Part shown: positions 8,925-16,565 of the stretch, piece after piece | Layout: every line of letters starts with the position of its first letter | Position numbering within the stretch: position 1 is the stretch's first letter | DNA from: an uncultured Clostridia bacterium | Lineage (GTDB): Bacteria; Bacillota; Clostridia; Oscillospirales; Acutalibacteraceae | DNA: 46,353 nt | Direction: 5' to 3' | NCBI GenBank assembly: GCA_947652665.1 | Contig: CANTDZ010000008.1 | Location: 1-46,353, forward strand | Translations under genes and position numbers: made by a program | Notes under the pieces: generated by a model | The model's database searches: none | Seen by the model: the letters and a program-made list of their open reading frames with translations, nothing else | What the model was told of the DNA's origin: nothing

Positions 8925-9935
8925 TCAAAACACAAACTCCCGGTGCGTGTAGCAATGCACCAGCTCAATGCCGGCCTCCACGTCTTCCTTCGCGATCACC
9001 GAACACTTGGAGTGCGGGTAGCGGTCGACCAGCGCAATGCCAGCCACCCGCACCCCCTCGCCGGAGAGGTTGATGCTGCTGGCGTCCGTACCGCCCCGGT
9101 CCATGACGCCGCGCTGGTATTGAATGTGGTTCTCCTCACAGCAGGCCAGCATCTCGTCTACCAGGTACTCGTCCAGCATGGCGCTGGGGTCGCCCAGGGT
9201 GACGCTGATGCCGTCGCCCACCGCATTGCAGCCTTCCAGGTCGCAAGGGTAAAAGTGGTCGGGGGTCACGTCCACCGAGATGCCCATGTCCGGCTTTATC
9301 TGCGCCGCCGCTGTCTTCGAGCCCCGGCAGCCCACCTCCTCCTGCACGGAGAAGACGTAGTAGACGTCGTTGGGGCCGTCGCCCTTGTTGCGCTTCAGGG
9401 CCTCCAAAAGCATAAAGCACCCGGCCCGGTCGTCAAAGCTTTTGGCGCTGATGCGCCCGTTTGCCAGCTCATACCAGGGCCCCACAAAGCCGCAGTAGTC
9501 GCCCACCTTTACGTACTTCTCGGCGTCCTCCTTGGTGGTGCAGCCGATGTCCACATACAGCTTGCCGCAGTCATTTTTGGCCCCCTCGATGTCGGCGCAG
9601 CCCACCACGCCCACGGTGCCGTTCTGGAACACCACCTGGTCGTGGTAAAGAGCGCTTGTCCACACCCAGCCGACCTTGCACATCTGCAGCCTCCCGTCCG
9701 GGTGGATCTTCTTGACCTGCATCCCCACCTCGTCCATGTGGGCGCTGAGCATGATCTTCTTCGACCCTTCTCCCCCGCGCCCCTTCTTCAGGGCGATGAT
9801 GTTCCCGATGTTGTCCACCCGGGCCTCGTCGCAGAAACCTTCCAGCTCCCGCAAAATAATAGCCCGCACGTTTTTCTCCCGGCCGGCTACGCCCCAGGCC
9901 TGGGTCAGCTCCTTCAAAAGCTCATAGTTTGCCAA
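8925..9935 (-). CDS. M42 family metallopeptidase (glutamyl/leucyl aminopeptidase or endoglucanase-like)
   Basis: A dinuclear-metal aminopeptidase of the tetrahedral-complex family, about 336 residues. The metal and catalytic motifs are in order: SAHMDEVG (His and Asp), KSFDDRAG (bridging Asp), VQEEVGCRG (catalytic Glu-Glu), VDVTPDH (Asp) and DRYPHSKCS (His). The upstream ferredoxin gene ends AAGGAGTGA. A GTG at 9944 overlaps its stop, but that AAGGAG is ideally placed for the TTG used here, which gives MANYELLKEL. It is third in the flavoprotein operon, where it probably trims peptides. Confidence 0.9.
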   Translation of the reverse strand: MANYELLKELTQAWGVAGREKNVRAIILRELEGFCDEARVDNIGNIIALKKGRGGEGSKKIMLSAHMDEVGMQVKKIHPDGRLQMCKVGWVWTSALYHDQVVFQNGTVGVVGCADIEGAKNDCGKLYVDIGCTTKEDAEKYVKVGDYCGFVGPWYELANGRISAKSFDDRAGCFMLLEALKRNKGDGPNDVYYVFSVQEEVGCRGSKTAAAQIKPDMGISVDVTPDHFYPCDLEGCNAVGDGISVTLGDPSAMLDEYLVDEMLACCEENHIQYQRGVMDRGGTDASSINLSGEGVRVAGIALVDRYPHSKCSVIAKEDVEAGIELVHCYTHREFVF

Positions 9936-9940
9936 CGGTA

Positions 9941-10216
9941 TCACTCCTTATTGTTTTTCAGCAAGCTTGCCTTTTCTACCCACCGGGTCTGGTTCATCAG
10001 CGGGTGGTGCAGGCGGATGGCCCCTGTGGGGCACTCCATGACGCAGCAGCCGCAGTACCAGCACTCGTCGGGGTAAGCGGCCACGGGGTGCTTGTCCCCG
10101 GGCAGCATCACGTCGATCATGCACGCTTCCATGCAGCGGCCGCAGTTTACGCATTTCTCTTCGTCAAAGCGGATCGGTGCCGCAGGCGGCGTCTGCCGAA
10201 ACCGGAACCCGTTCAT
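9941..10216 (-). CDS. 2x[4Fe-4S] ferredoxin, AprB-like
   Basis: A 91-residue electron-transfer protein with two complete four-cysteine cluster motifs: CVNCGRCMEAC (22-32) and CWYCGCCVMECP (52-63). Order and spacing resemble the short ferredoxin core of adenylylsulfate reductase beta and of flavoprotein-linked ferredoxins. Its ATG overlaps the flavoprotein stop as ATGA, so the two are probably made in equal amounts and form a complex. The long C-terminal tail of true AprB is missing, which argues against a standard APS reductase. Confidence 0.9.
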   Translation of the reverse strand: MNGFRFRQTPPAAPIRFDEEKCVNCGRCMEACMIDVMLPGDKHPVAAYPDECWYCGCCVMECPTGAIRLHHPLMNQTRWVEKASLLKNNKE

Positions 10217-12156
10217 ACTGCCGCCCCCTTTTCTTCGATGTAGTCGCGGTTATGTTTTTCATAATTGGCCTTTACGTCCCCGGCGTAGTCCAGCGGGACT
10301 TCCCTCCGGAAGACCTTCCCGCCCTCCTGCCGTATGCAGATAAAGGGCGCGGGCTCCGCCCCGTCGCCGTCCGAGCGGACAAACTCCAGCTTCCCGCAGG
10401 ACTGCCGCCTAGCTAAACACGCCTGCAATATGACCTGCGCCACCGTCAGGATGTCGAACACCTCCAAAAGGCGGGTCAGCTCGTGGGGGTTGGCGGCGTA
10501 GGCTTTGGGCACGATTTCCCGCTCGTAGCGCTCCAGAAGCTCCACGCCGGACAGCAGGAGCTCGTCGCGCTTCTGTTCGCCGCAGTAGTTCTGCATGGCC
10601 TTGGCAATGGCCTCGTTCAGCTCCTTCCAGCTGGCCCCCTGGGCGGGGTCGGCCGTGAGCGGCGCATACACCCGCCGCTTTTCCTGCTCGATTTGGTCGC
10701 CGCACGGCTCTATAAACGCCGCCTGCTTCCCCGCGTAAGCCGCCGCCTTGCGCCCTGCATACGAGCCCGTGGCCGCCGCGTGGCCGTAGCAGTCCGAGGC
10801 AAAGAGGGCGTCCCCGGCCACGAACAGCCCAGGCAGGTTGGTCATCAAGTCCCAGTCGTTCATGAAGCCCCCGGGCAGGCCGAAGAGCTGGCGCTCCTGG
10901 GGCAGGAACTCGGCGCTTGTCCACCCGACCCCATAGCATTGCAGCACGTGGCGTTCGGGGTCGAACCCGGCTTCTGTGAAATGGCGGTAGACGGGCACCT
11001 GGGTCTTGCCCTCCTGGCCCACCATCATGCCCCAGATGACCTTGCGTTCCAGCTCGGGCAAATTGGACAGGTCGGCATAGAAGGGCAGCTTGTAGCCCTG
11101 CTTTTGCAGCTCCTCGTAGGGCAGGGTCTCCGGGCCCTCGATTTCATACTTGGCCTGGGTAATCGCCCCGCCCTTGAGGAAAAAGTCCTGCCCCTCTACG
11201 GGCTGGTAGCGTGACGCCACGTCTTTTAATATCCGGCCGTCCCGGTCGGCATAGGGGATTTCCCGGCCCGTGGCATCGATGAGCGATGCCGCGTACCAGG
11301 TGTTGTGGTTGTTCCCCGTGCTGTAGGGCGGGAACGACCGCCCTGCCGCCGAGAACTCCGCCCGGACGGACTTCTCCATCATGTTGAACTCGGCCCCCGC
11401 ACGCCAGCCCATGGCATGGCCGTCCCCGGCGCACTGCAGGGGGCGGAACTCGCACAGCCCCGGATGCCCGGACGAAAACAGCCACACCCGCGCCGGGCGC
11501 GACATGGCCATAATGACCGCCTTGGCCCGGAAGACGTAAAACTCCCCGGTGCGGGTGTGCACGCCCGTGGCCCCGATGCATCTGGCCCCCGCACGTCCAT
11601 CCTCGGTGAGCAGGGACGTAGCCATCACCCGGTCGACTACCTGGACGCCGGCTTTGCGGCAGGCGGCTTCCATGGCCGGTTTGAACGTGGTGCCCCAAAT
11701 GCGCAGGGTGATGCGGCTTTTATAATCGTAGGCAAACATCAGCTTCGTCTCGTCATCCCGGAACGCCGCGCCTTTGAACTCATCCTCCGTGTCCCGGATC
11801 TTGCCGCCCATCCGCTCAATGTCCAACAGGGCGTCCCAGCCCTCCCGGCACTCAATATAGTGGGAAATGGCGTTGTTGTAGCCGTCGTTGTCGTCCATCA
11901 TGGCCTTAAGGAGCTCCTCCGGGCTCACGGTGGAACAGGGGTTCGTAGCTGCCGACTCCCAATGGTCACAGCCAGACCCTCCGGCCCCGCTGCGCTTGGC
12001 GGCACCCTTCTCCACCAAAAGGACCTTCTTCCCCTGCCTGGCCGCCGAATACGCCGCCATGCACCCGGCCACGCCGCCGCCTAAAACCAGCACGTCGGCC
12101 TCCATGGACTGTACCTGGCCGCTGCGGTTTTCGTAGGGCCATTGGCTTCCCTCCAT
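10213..12156 (-). CDS. FAD-dependent oxidoreductase, AprA / fumarate reductase flavoprotein family
   Basis: A 647-residue flavoprotein. The dinucleotide-binding motif is VLGGGVAGCMAAYSAARQG (near 24-42), with the GSGCDHW segment after it and a C-terminal FAD site at LFVAGDALFASDCYGHAAATG (about 440-460). The overall plan is that of adenylylsulfate reductase alpha and fumarate reductase. No sat or dsr genes are in the window, so sulfate respiration is not supported; reduction of some unsaturated or oxidised small acid is a guess. ATG start with GGAGGGG 7-8 nt upstream. It is first in an operon with ferredoxin, M42 peptidase and a membrane protein. Confidence 0.85.
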   Translation of the reverse strand: MEGSQWPYENRSGQVQSMEADVLVLGGGVAGCMAAYSAARQGKKVLLVEKGAAKRSGAGGSGCDHWESAATNPCSTVSPEELLKAMMDDNDGYNNAISHYIECREGWDALLDIERMGGKIRDTEDEFKGAAFRDDETKLMFAYDYKSRITLRIWGTTFKPAMEAACRKAGVQVVDRVMATSLLTEDGRAGARCIGATGVHTRTGEFYVFRAKAVIMAMSRPARVWLFSSGHPGLCEFRPLQCAGDGHAMGWRAGAEFNMMEKSVRAEFSAAGRSFPPYSTGNNHNTWYAASLIDATGREIPYADRDGRILKDVASRYQPVEGQDFFLKGGAITQAKYEIEGPETLPYEELQKQGYKLPFYADLSNLPELERKVIWGMMVGQEGKTQVPVYRHFTEAGFDPERHVLQCYGVGWTSAEFLPQERQLFGLPGGFMNDWDLMTNLPGLFVAGDALFASDCYGHAAATGSYAGRKAAAYAGKQAAFIEPCGDQIEQEKRRVYAPLTADPAQGASWKELNEAIAKAMQNYCGEQKRDELLLSGVELLERYEREIVPKAYAANPHELTRLLEVFDILTVAQVILQACLARRQSCGKLEFVRSDGDGAEPAPFICIRQEGGKVFRREVPLDYAGDVKANYEKHNRDYIEEKGAAV

Positions 12157-12193
12157 CTTGCATCCCCTCCATTTTTGGATTTTAACTCTTTAA

Positions 12194-12222
12194 AGTATAG
12201 CAGATGCCGCCGGATTTGTCGA
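12194..12222 (-). promoter_or_regulatory. promoter of the flavoprotein operon
   Basis: On the minus strand TCGACA, 17 bp, TATACT, 38 nt before the flavoprotein ATG. It is divergent from the metG leader promoter. Confidence 0.7.
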
Positions 12223-12231
12223 CCCGCGCTG

Positions 12232-12260
12232 TTGATTTTCCCATAAAAACCTGCTATAAT
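12232..12260 (+). promoter_or_regulatory. promoter of the metG leader region
   Basis: TTGATT, 17 bp, TATAAT. It lies about 310 nt before metG and 43 nt before the first short ORF. Confidence 0.8.
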
Positions 12261-12302
12261 GGGTGGGAATGCAAGAAAATTTTAGGAAAGGCGGCATAGG
12301 AT

Positions 12303-12410
12303 TTGAAAGGCTACAACGACAAACGGCGCAGGCTGTTCGTGCGCACCGTCGCGGCCGTGCTGGCGCTGCTGATGGCCGGTTCGGTGTTGTCGGCGCTTAT
12401 CTTCCGCTGA
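12303..12410 (+). CDS. putative 35-residue single-span membrane peptide
   Basis: A TTG-started ORF with a basic N-terminus (MKGYNDKRRRLFVRT) followed by one hydrophobic stretch (VAAVLALLMAGSVLSALIF). This is the layout of very small Bacillota membrane proteins such as the Prli42/DUF4044 group. AAAGGCGG lies 8 nt before the TTG. It is the first ORF after a strong promoter. The match to Prli42 is by architecture and size only, not a recognised sequence match. Confidence 0.5.
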   Translation: MKGYNDKRRRLFVRTVAAVLALLMAGSVLSALIFR

Positions 12411-12424
12411 AAAAGGAGGTACAC

Positions 12425-12520
12425 ATGCCTGCGTATACGAATTTAATGAGGGCGCATCTTCGAATGTGCAGGGCGCTGGGCATGTCCTGGCGCCGGGGCC
12501 AAAGGCCCAGGATTTTTTAA
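12425..12520 (+). CDS. putative 31-residue leader ORF with a terminator in its 3' end
   Basis: The ATG is preceded at ideal spacing by AAAGGAGGT, one of the best ribosome sites in the window. The predicted peptide begins MPAYTNLMRAHLRMCRALGM, is rich in Arg and Met (four Met) and ends RIF. The last third of the ORF is itself the stem and T-run of a terminator hairpin, so translation would affect terminator folding. This suggests an attenuation peptide for metG, or only a spurious ORF; no T-box or other known leader motif is present. Confidence 0.4.
   Translation: MPAYTNLMRAHLRMCRALGMSWRRGQRPRIF
12484..12519 (+). terminator. intrinsic terminator/attenuator upstream of metG
   Basis: GTCCTGG and CCCAGGA arms enclose an inner GGCC-AAA-GGCC hairpin and are followed by TTTTTT. 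It is located 50 nt before metG, inside the leader ORF. Confidence 0.7.
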
Positions 12521-12553
12521 GATATATACACCCGAAATGGAAGACTGAAAGGC

Positions 12554-12562
12554 TGGTATAGT
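12554..12562 (+). promoter_or_regulatory. possible extended -10 directly before metG
   Basis: TGGTATAGT (TGn-TATAGT) ends 6 nt before the metG ATG, with no recognisable -35. If used, transcription would start at or next to the AUG, giving a leaderless message. This fits the absence of a close ribosome site there. Confidence 0.3.
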
Positions 12563-12568
12563 AAAAAT

Positions 12569-14527
12569 ATGGAAAACAAAGGGAAATATTATTTGACAAC
12601 GGCTATCGCATACACCTCCGGCAAGCCGCACATCGGCAACGTGTACGAGATTGTGCTGGCCGATGCCATCGCGCGCTTCAAGCGGATGGAGGGCTACGAC
12701 GTCTGGTTCCAGACCGGCACCGACGAGCACGGCCAGAAAAACGAGCTGAAGGCCCAGGCGGAGGGCATCACGCCGAAGGAATTCGTGGATAAAGTCGCCG
12801 CTGTTATCAAGGGCCAGTTTGACCTGATGAACGCTTCGTATGATTATTTCATCCGCACGACCGATGATTATCATGAAAAGGAAGTGCAGAAAATCTTCAA
12901 AAAGCTCTATGACCAGGGCGACATCTACAAGGGCTCCTACGAGGGCCTGTACTGCACGGACTGCGAGTCCTTCTTCACCGAGAGCCAGCTCATAGACGGC
13001 AAGTGCCCCGACTGCGGCCGGGCGGTGCATCCCGCCCAGGAGGAGGCCTACTTCTTCAAAATGAGCAAGTATGCCCAGCGGCTCATCGACCACATCAATT
13101 CCCACCCGGAATTCATCCAGCCGGTGTCCCGCAAAAACGAGATGATGAACAACTTCCTGCTGCCCGGCCTGCAGGATTTGTGCGTGTCCCGCACCTCCTT
13201 CACCTGGGGCATCCCGGTGGAGTTCGACCCCAAGCACGTGGTCTACGTATGGCTGGATGCCCTGACCAACTACATCACGGGCATCGGGTACCATTGCGGC
13301 GGCCCCTCCGAGGAGAAGATGGAGAAGCTTTGGCCGGCTGACCTGCATCTGATTGGCAAGGACATCGTGCGCTTCCACACCATTTACTGGCCCATCTTCC
13401 TGATGGCGCTGGATTTGCCCCTGCCCAAGCAGGTGTTCGGCCACCCGTGGCTGCTGATGAACGGCGGCAAGATGAGCAAGTCCAAGGGCAACACCATTTA
13501 TGCCGACGACCTGGTAGACGTGTTCGGCGTGGATTCCGTCCGCTATTTCGTGCTGCACGAAATGCCCTACGAAAACGACGGCAACCTGACCTGGGAGCTG
13601 GTCACCGAGCGCAACAACTCCGACCTGGCGAACATCCTGGGCAACTTGGTCAACCGTACCATCTCCATGAGCAATAAGTACTTTGACGGCGCGGTCACCA
13701 ATACCGGCGTCACCGAGCCCGTGGACGACGACCTGAAAGCCTTCGTTTCCGCCTGCCGGGACAAGGCCGCCGCCAAGATGGAAGAACTCCGCGCCGCCGA
13801 CGCCATCACCGAGATTTTCGCGCTGTTCAAGCGCTGCAACAAATATATTGACGAGACCATGCCCTGGGCTTTGGCCAAGGACGAGGAGAAAAAGCCCCGG
13901 CTCGCCACGGTGCTCTATAACCTGGTGGACTCCATCTGCGTGGGCGCCTCCCTCCTGCAGCCGTTCATGCCCGGCACCTGCGAGAAAATTTTCGCCCAGC
14001 TGAACGCCCAGCCCCGTGCTTGGGAGGACCTGGACAAAACCGGCCTCTACCCCAGCGGCGGCAAGGTCACGGATAAGCCGGAGATTTTGTTTGCCCGCCT
14101 GGACGAGGAGGAGGTCATCCAAAAGGCCGAGGAAAAGCGCCTGGCCAATATGCCGGTCCCGGAAATCGAAGTGGAGCCCCAGCTGGAGGAGAAGGTGGAC
14201 TTCGAGACCTTCTGCAAATCCGACTTCCGCGCCGTGAAGGTCAAGGCCTGCGAGGCCGTGAAAAAGAGCGACAAGCTTCTGCGCTTTACCCTGGACGACG
14301 GCACCGGCACCGACCGGCAGATCCTTTCCGGCATCCACAAGTGGTACGAGCCGGAAGCGCTCATTGGCAAGACCCTGGTGGCCATTGTGAACCTGCCGCC
14401 CCGCAAGATGATGGGCCTGGAGAGCTGCGGCATGCTCATCTCCGCCGTGCACAAGGAGAAGGGCGAGGAAGCGCTGCATCTGCTGATGGTGGATGACAGC
14501 ATCCCGGCCGGCGCGAAGCTTTGTTAA
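12569..14527 (+). CDS. metG: methionyl-tRNA synthetase
   Basis: It charges tRNA-Met for initiation and elongation. The chain has 652 residues with a class I catalytic core: SGKPHIGNVYE (HIGH-type motif with final Asn), a zinc finger CTDCESFF...CPDCG (near 130-150), GGKMSKSKGN (near 302), an anticodon-binding helical domain, and a C-terminal tRNA-binding OB domain from about 545 (ETFCKSDFRAVKV, ESCGMLISA). The ATG is fixed by homology of the N-terminus. The nearest SD-like AAAGG lies 16 nt away, so initiation may be unusual. It is followed by the DUF3784-like gene, tatD and a radical SAM gene. Confidence 0.97.
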   Translation: MENKGKYYLTTAIAYTSGKPHIGNVYEIVLADAIARFKRMEGYDVWFQTGTDEHGQKNELKAQAEGITPKEFVDKVAAVIKGQFDLMNASYDYFIRTTDDYHEKEVQKIFKKLYDQGDIYKGSYEGLYCTDCESFFTESQLIDGKCPDCGRAVHPAQEEAYFFKMSKYAQRLIDHINSHPEFIQPVSRKNEMMNNFLLPGLQDLCVSRTSFTWGIPVEFDPKHVVYVWLDALTNYITGIGYHCGGPSEEKMEKLWPADLHLIGKDIVRFHTIYWPIFLMALDLPLPKQVFGHPWLLMNGGKMSKSKGNTIYADDLVDVFGVDSVRYFVLHEMPYENDGNLTWELVTERNNSDLANILGNLVNRTISMSNKYFDGAVTNTGVTEPVDDDLKAFVSACRDKAAAKMEELRAADAITEIFALFKRCNKYIDETMPWALAKDEEKKPRLATVLYNLVDSICVGASLLQPFMPGTCEKIFAQLNAQPRAWEDLDKTGLYPSGGKVTDKPEILFARLDEEEVIQKAEEKRLANMPVPEIEVEPQLEEKVDFETFCKSDFRAVKVKACEAVKKSDKLLRFTLDDGTGTDRQILSGIHKWYEPEALIGKTLVAIVNLPPRKMMGLESCGMLISAVHKEKGEEALHLLMVDDSIPAGAKLC

Positions 14528-14561
14528 CAAAGGCACGAAAAATTTATAAGGAGGGCTTTTT

Positions 14562-14912
14562 GTGAACAATAATTGGTTTGGAATCGCTGTCATGGTAACG
14601 TCTTGCTGGATTTGCGGTCTTGGCTTTTTGGCTTACGGCTTGTTTGCCCGGCACTACAAAAAGCCCATCTGGTTCTGGTCAGGCAGCACCGTCGACCCGG
14701 CAAGCATTTCGGACATCCCCGCCTACAACCGGGCCAACAGCCGGATGTGGATAGTTTTCTCGCTGCCCTTCTGGGTTTGCGGACTGCTGAGCTTCTGGTG
14801 GACGAACGCGGCCGCTGTGATTCTGACGGTGGCGTGCCTGGGCGGATTGCCTGTTATTATTGTTGTGTACAATAAAATCTTAAAGAAATACAAGATAAGT
14901 GACTATGAATAA
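14562..14912 (+). CDS. small membrane protein, DUF3784-like
   Basis: A 116-residue protein with hydrophobic segments near 9-28, 62-80 and 84-103. Between the first two is a soluble loop with KKPIWFWSG and DIPAYNRANSRMW, which resembles the DUF3784 family of Bacillota membrane proteins of unknown role. GTG start, with AAGGAGG 7 nt upstream. Its 3' end overlaps the tatD start by 8 nt. It has no evident functional link to metG apart from co-transcription. Confidence 0.7.
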   Translation: MNNNWFGIAVMVTSCWICGLGFLAYGLFARHYKKPIWFWSGSTVDPASISDIPAYNRANSRMWIVFSLPFWVCGLLSFWWTNAAAVILTVACLGGLPVIIVVYNKILKKYKISDYE

Positions 14913-15687
14913 TGATATTTTACCGATTTTCGATTCCCACGCCCACTACGACAGCGAGCAGTTTGACGAAGACCGCGAGGCCCTTTTAAGCGGCATTTTG
15001 CCCCAAAAGGGCGTGGTGGGCATCCTCAACATGGGCAGCGATATGCCGGGATGCCGGACTACTTTGGAGCTTTGCAAGCGTTACGATTATGTCTATGGGG
15101 CCGTGGGCATCCATCCCGAGTGCGCAAAGGATCTGCCTGCCGATTGGCTGGCACAGGTTGAAAGCTGGCTGCACGAGGACAAAATCGTGGCGGTGGGCGA
15201 AATCGGCCTGGACTACCACTGGCTGGATGCCTGCCCAAAGGAACAGCAGCAGCGGGTGCTTGCCGCGCAGCTGGAATTGGCCAACCGTTTAGGGCTCCCC
15301 GTGGTCTTCCACGACCGCGAAGCCCATGCGGACACGCTGGATTTCCTCCGGCGGTACCGGCCAAAGGGGGTCGTGCACTGCTTTTCCGGCAGCGCGGAAA
15401 CGGCCCGGGAAACCGTCGGTTTGGGGCTTTACATCGGGCTGGGGGGCGTTGTCACCTTCAAGAATGCCCGGCACGCCGTGGACGTGGCCCGTACTGTCCC
15501 CCTGGAACGCCTGCTGGTGGAAACCGACGCGCCCTACATGGCCCCCGTCCCCTGCCGGGGCAAGCGCAACGACTCGTCGCTGATTTGCTACGTGATCCAA
15601 AGGATTGCGGAGATACGGGGCCTTGAACCCCAAGTGGTGGCCAACGCTGCCATTGCGAACACGAAGGAATTATTTTCAATATCATAA
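14905..15687 (+). CDS. tatD: TatD family metal-dependent hydrolase (DNase)
   Basis: A 260-residue TIM-barrel hydrolase of the TatD family, a metal-dependent 3'-5' exonuclease/deoxyribonuclease group. The metal ligands appear as FDSHAHYD (HxH), VGEIGLDYH (Glu), VVFHDREA (His), VHCFSG (His) and LVETDAPYM (Asp). An ATG is chosen over the GTG two codons upstream because it gives the standard family N-terminus; both overlap the preceding gene. The next gene is the radical SAM protein that habitually accompanies TatD. Confidence 0.92.
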   Translation: MNNDILPIFDSHAHYDSEQFDEDREALLSGILPQKGVVGILNMGSDMPGCRTTLELCKRYDYVYGAVGIHPECAKDLPADWLAQVESWLHEDKIVAVGEIGLDYHWLDACPKEQQQRVLAAQLELANRLGLPVVFHDREAHADTLDFLRRYRPKGVVHCFSGSAETARETVGLGLYIGLGGVVTFKNARHAVDVARTVPLERLLVETDAPYMAPVPCRGKRNDSSLICYVIQRIAEIRGLEPQVVANAAIANTKELFSIS

Positions 15688-15708
15688 AATGGAAACGGAG
15701 CGGATATC

Positions 15709-16359
15709 ATGCTGTACGGCAGTAAACCCGAAGAAGTAGACCCAAAGTTTGGGGCCAGCGTCACCTATGAATATGAGAACAATCTCTACGTCAATATGAC
15801 GAACCAGTGCCCTAACCGTTGTGAATTCTGCCTAAGGAACAACAGCGACGGCAGCCTTTACGCCAACAATTTGTGGTACAAAAAAGGCGAGCCCACCAAG
15901 GAAGAGATTTGGGAAAGCCTGTCGGGCCGCGAACTCAACCAGTACCATGAGATCGTTTTCTGCGGCTACGGCGAACCGGCCTGCCGCTGGGACGACATGA
16001 TGTGGCTCTGCGACCGGCTGCGGGAGCACGGTTCCCACTTCATCCGCATCAACACCAACGGGCTGGCAAACCTGATCACCGGGCGCAAGGCGTCCCTGGA
16101 ACTGGACGGCCGGGTGGACGCCGTGTCCGTCAGCCTGAACGCCAGCACCGCCCAGGGCTATGACGCCCTCTGCCACAGCCGGTTCGGCCTGGACGCCTTC
16201 CCGGCCATCCTGCGCTTCACCGCCGATGCCGTGCTCAACGTCCCCCACGTGCGCATGACCGTGGTGAGCACCATGGACCCGGCCGAGATTGAGGAGTGCC
16301 GGCGCATCTGCGAAAATGTTGGCGCGGATTTCCATATCCGCGAATATATTGCCGAATAG
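15709..16359 (+). CDS. TatD family-associated radical SAM protein
   Basis: A 216-residue radical SAM protein of the TatD-linked type (TIGR04038). The cluster motif CPNRCEFC (CxxxCxxC, residues 34-41) is followed by the glycine-rich CGYGEPACR SAM motif and the strands RINTNGLAN and DAVSVSLNAS. It is short, with no auxiliary cluster domain. Its substrate is unknown; the family name comes only from gene neighbourhood, which is reproduced here. GGAG lies 8 nt before the ATG. It is the last gene of the metG operon, before a strong terminator. Confidence 0.9.
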   Translation: MLYGSKPEEVDPKFGASVTYEYENNLYVNMTNQCPNRCEFCLRNNSDGSLYANNLWYKKGEPTKEEIWESLSGRELNQYHEIVFCGYGEPACRWDDMMWLCDRLREHGSHFIRINTNGLANLITGRKASLELDGRVDAVSVSLNASTAQGYDALCHSRFGLDAFPAILRFTADAVLNVPHVRMTVVSTMDPAEIEECRRICENVGADFHIREYIAE

Positions 16360-16360
16360 C

Positions 16361-16401
16361 GCAAAAAATACCCGTAGCATCTGCTGCGGGTAATTTTTTT
16401 T
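16361..16401. terminator. bidirectional intrinsic terminator
   Basis: TACCCGTAGCA and TGCTGCGGGTA form an 11-bp stem (one G-T) around a 2-nt loop, with A6 before and T8 after. It can end the metG-tatD operon on plus and the acyl-CoA synthetase transcript on minus. Confidence 0.85.
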
Positions 16402-16418
16402 GCGAAAGAAGGTTCCTT

Positions 16419-16565
16419 ATGAAAAAGACGCTCTGCCTCCTCCTGGCCTGCTTCACTTGTCTCTATTTGACCGGCTGCACCACCGTGGCCACTAACACCA
16501 CGGCCGACCCCGGCCTGCGGCGCATTTCTATTTCTCGTCCGCTTTCCGGATTTCTGCCCGTTTGA
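16419..16565 (+). pseudogene. lipoprotein N-terminal fragment (48 residues)
   Basis: The N-terminus is a convincing lipoprotein signal: KK, a hydrophobic core LCLLLACFTCLY and lipobox LTGC at about residues 20-23. AAGAAGG lies 6 nt before the ATG. After about 20 further residues the ORF stops inside the 3' end of the convergent acyl-CoA synthetase gene. A mature protein of some 25 residues is too short for a normal lipoprotein, so this looks like the front of a gene cut off by a rearrangement. A genuine micro-lipoprotein is the alternative. Confidence 0.5.

Noticed and set aside
10213..12156. True dissimilatory APS reductase
   Set aside because: The ferredoxin partner is only 91 residues and no sat, dsr or qmo genes occur nearby, so only family-level naming is justified.
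12261..12568. T-box or SAM riboswitch in the metG leader
   Set aside because: No T-box AGGGTGGNACCGCG element or SAM-riboswitch core is present; only short ORFs and a terminator are seen.
12443..14593. 716-codon minus-strand ORF opposite metG
   Set aside because: It is antisense to a complete methionyl-tRNA synthetase with all motifs. Its translation is rich in His, Gly and Val with no domain, as expected for a shadow.
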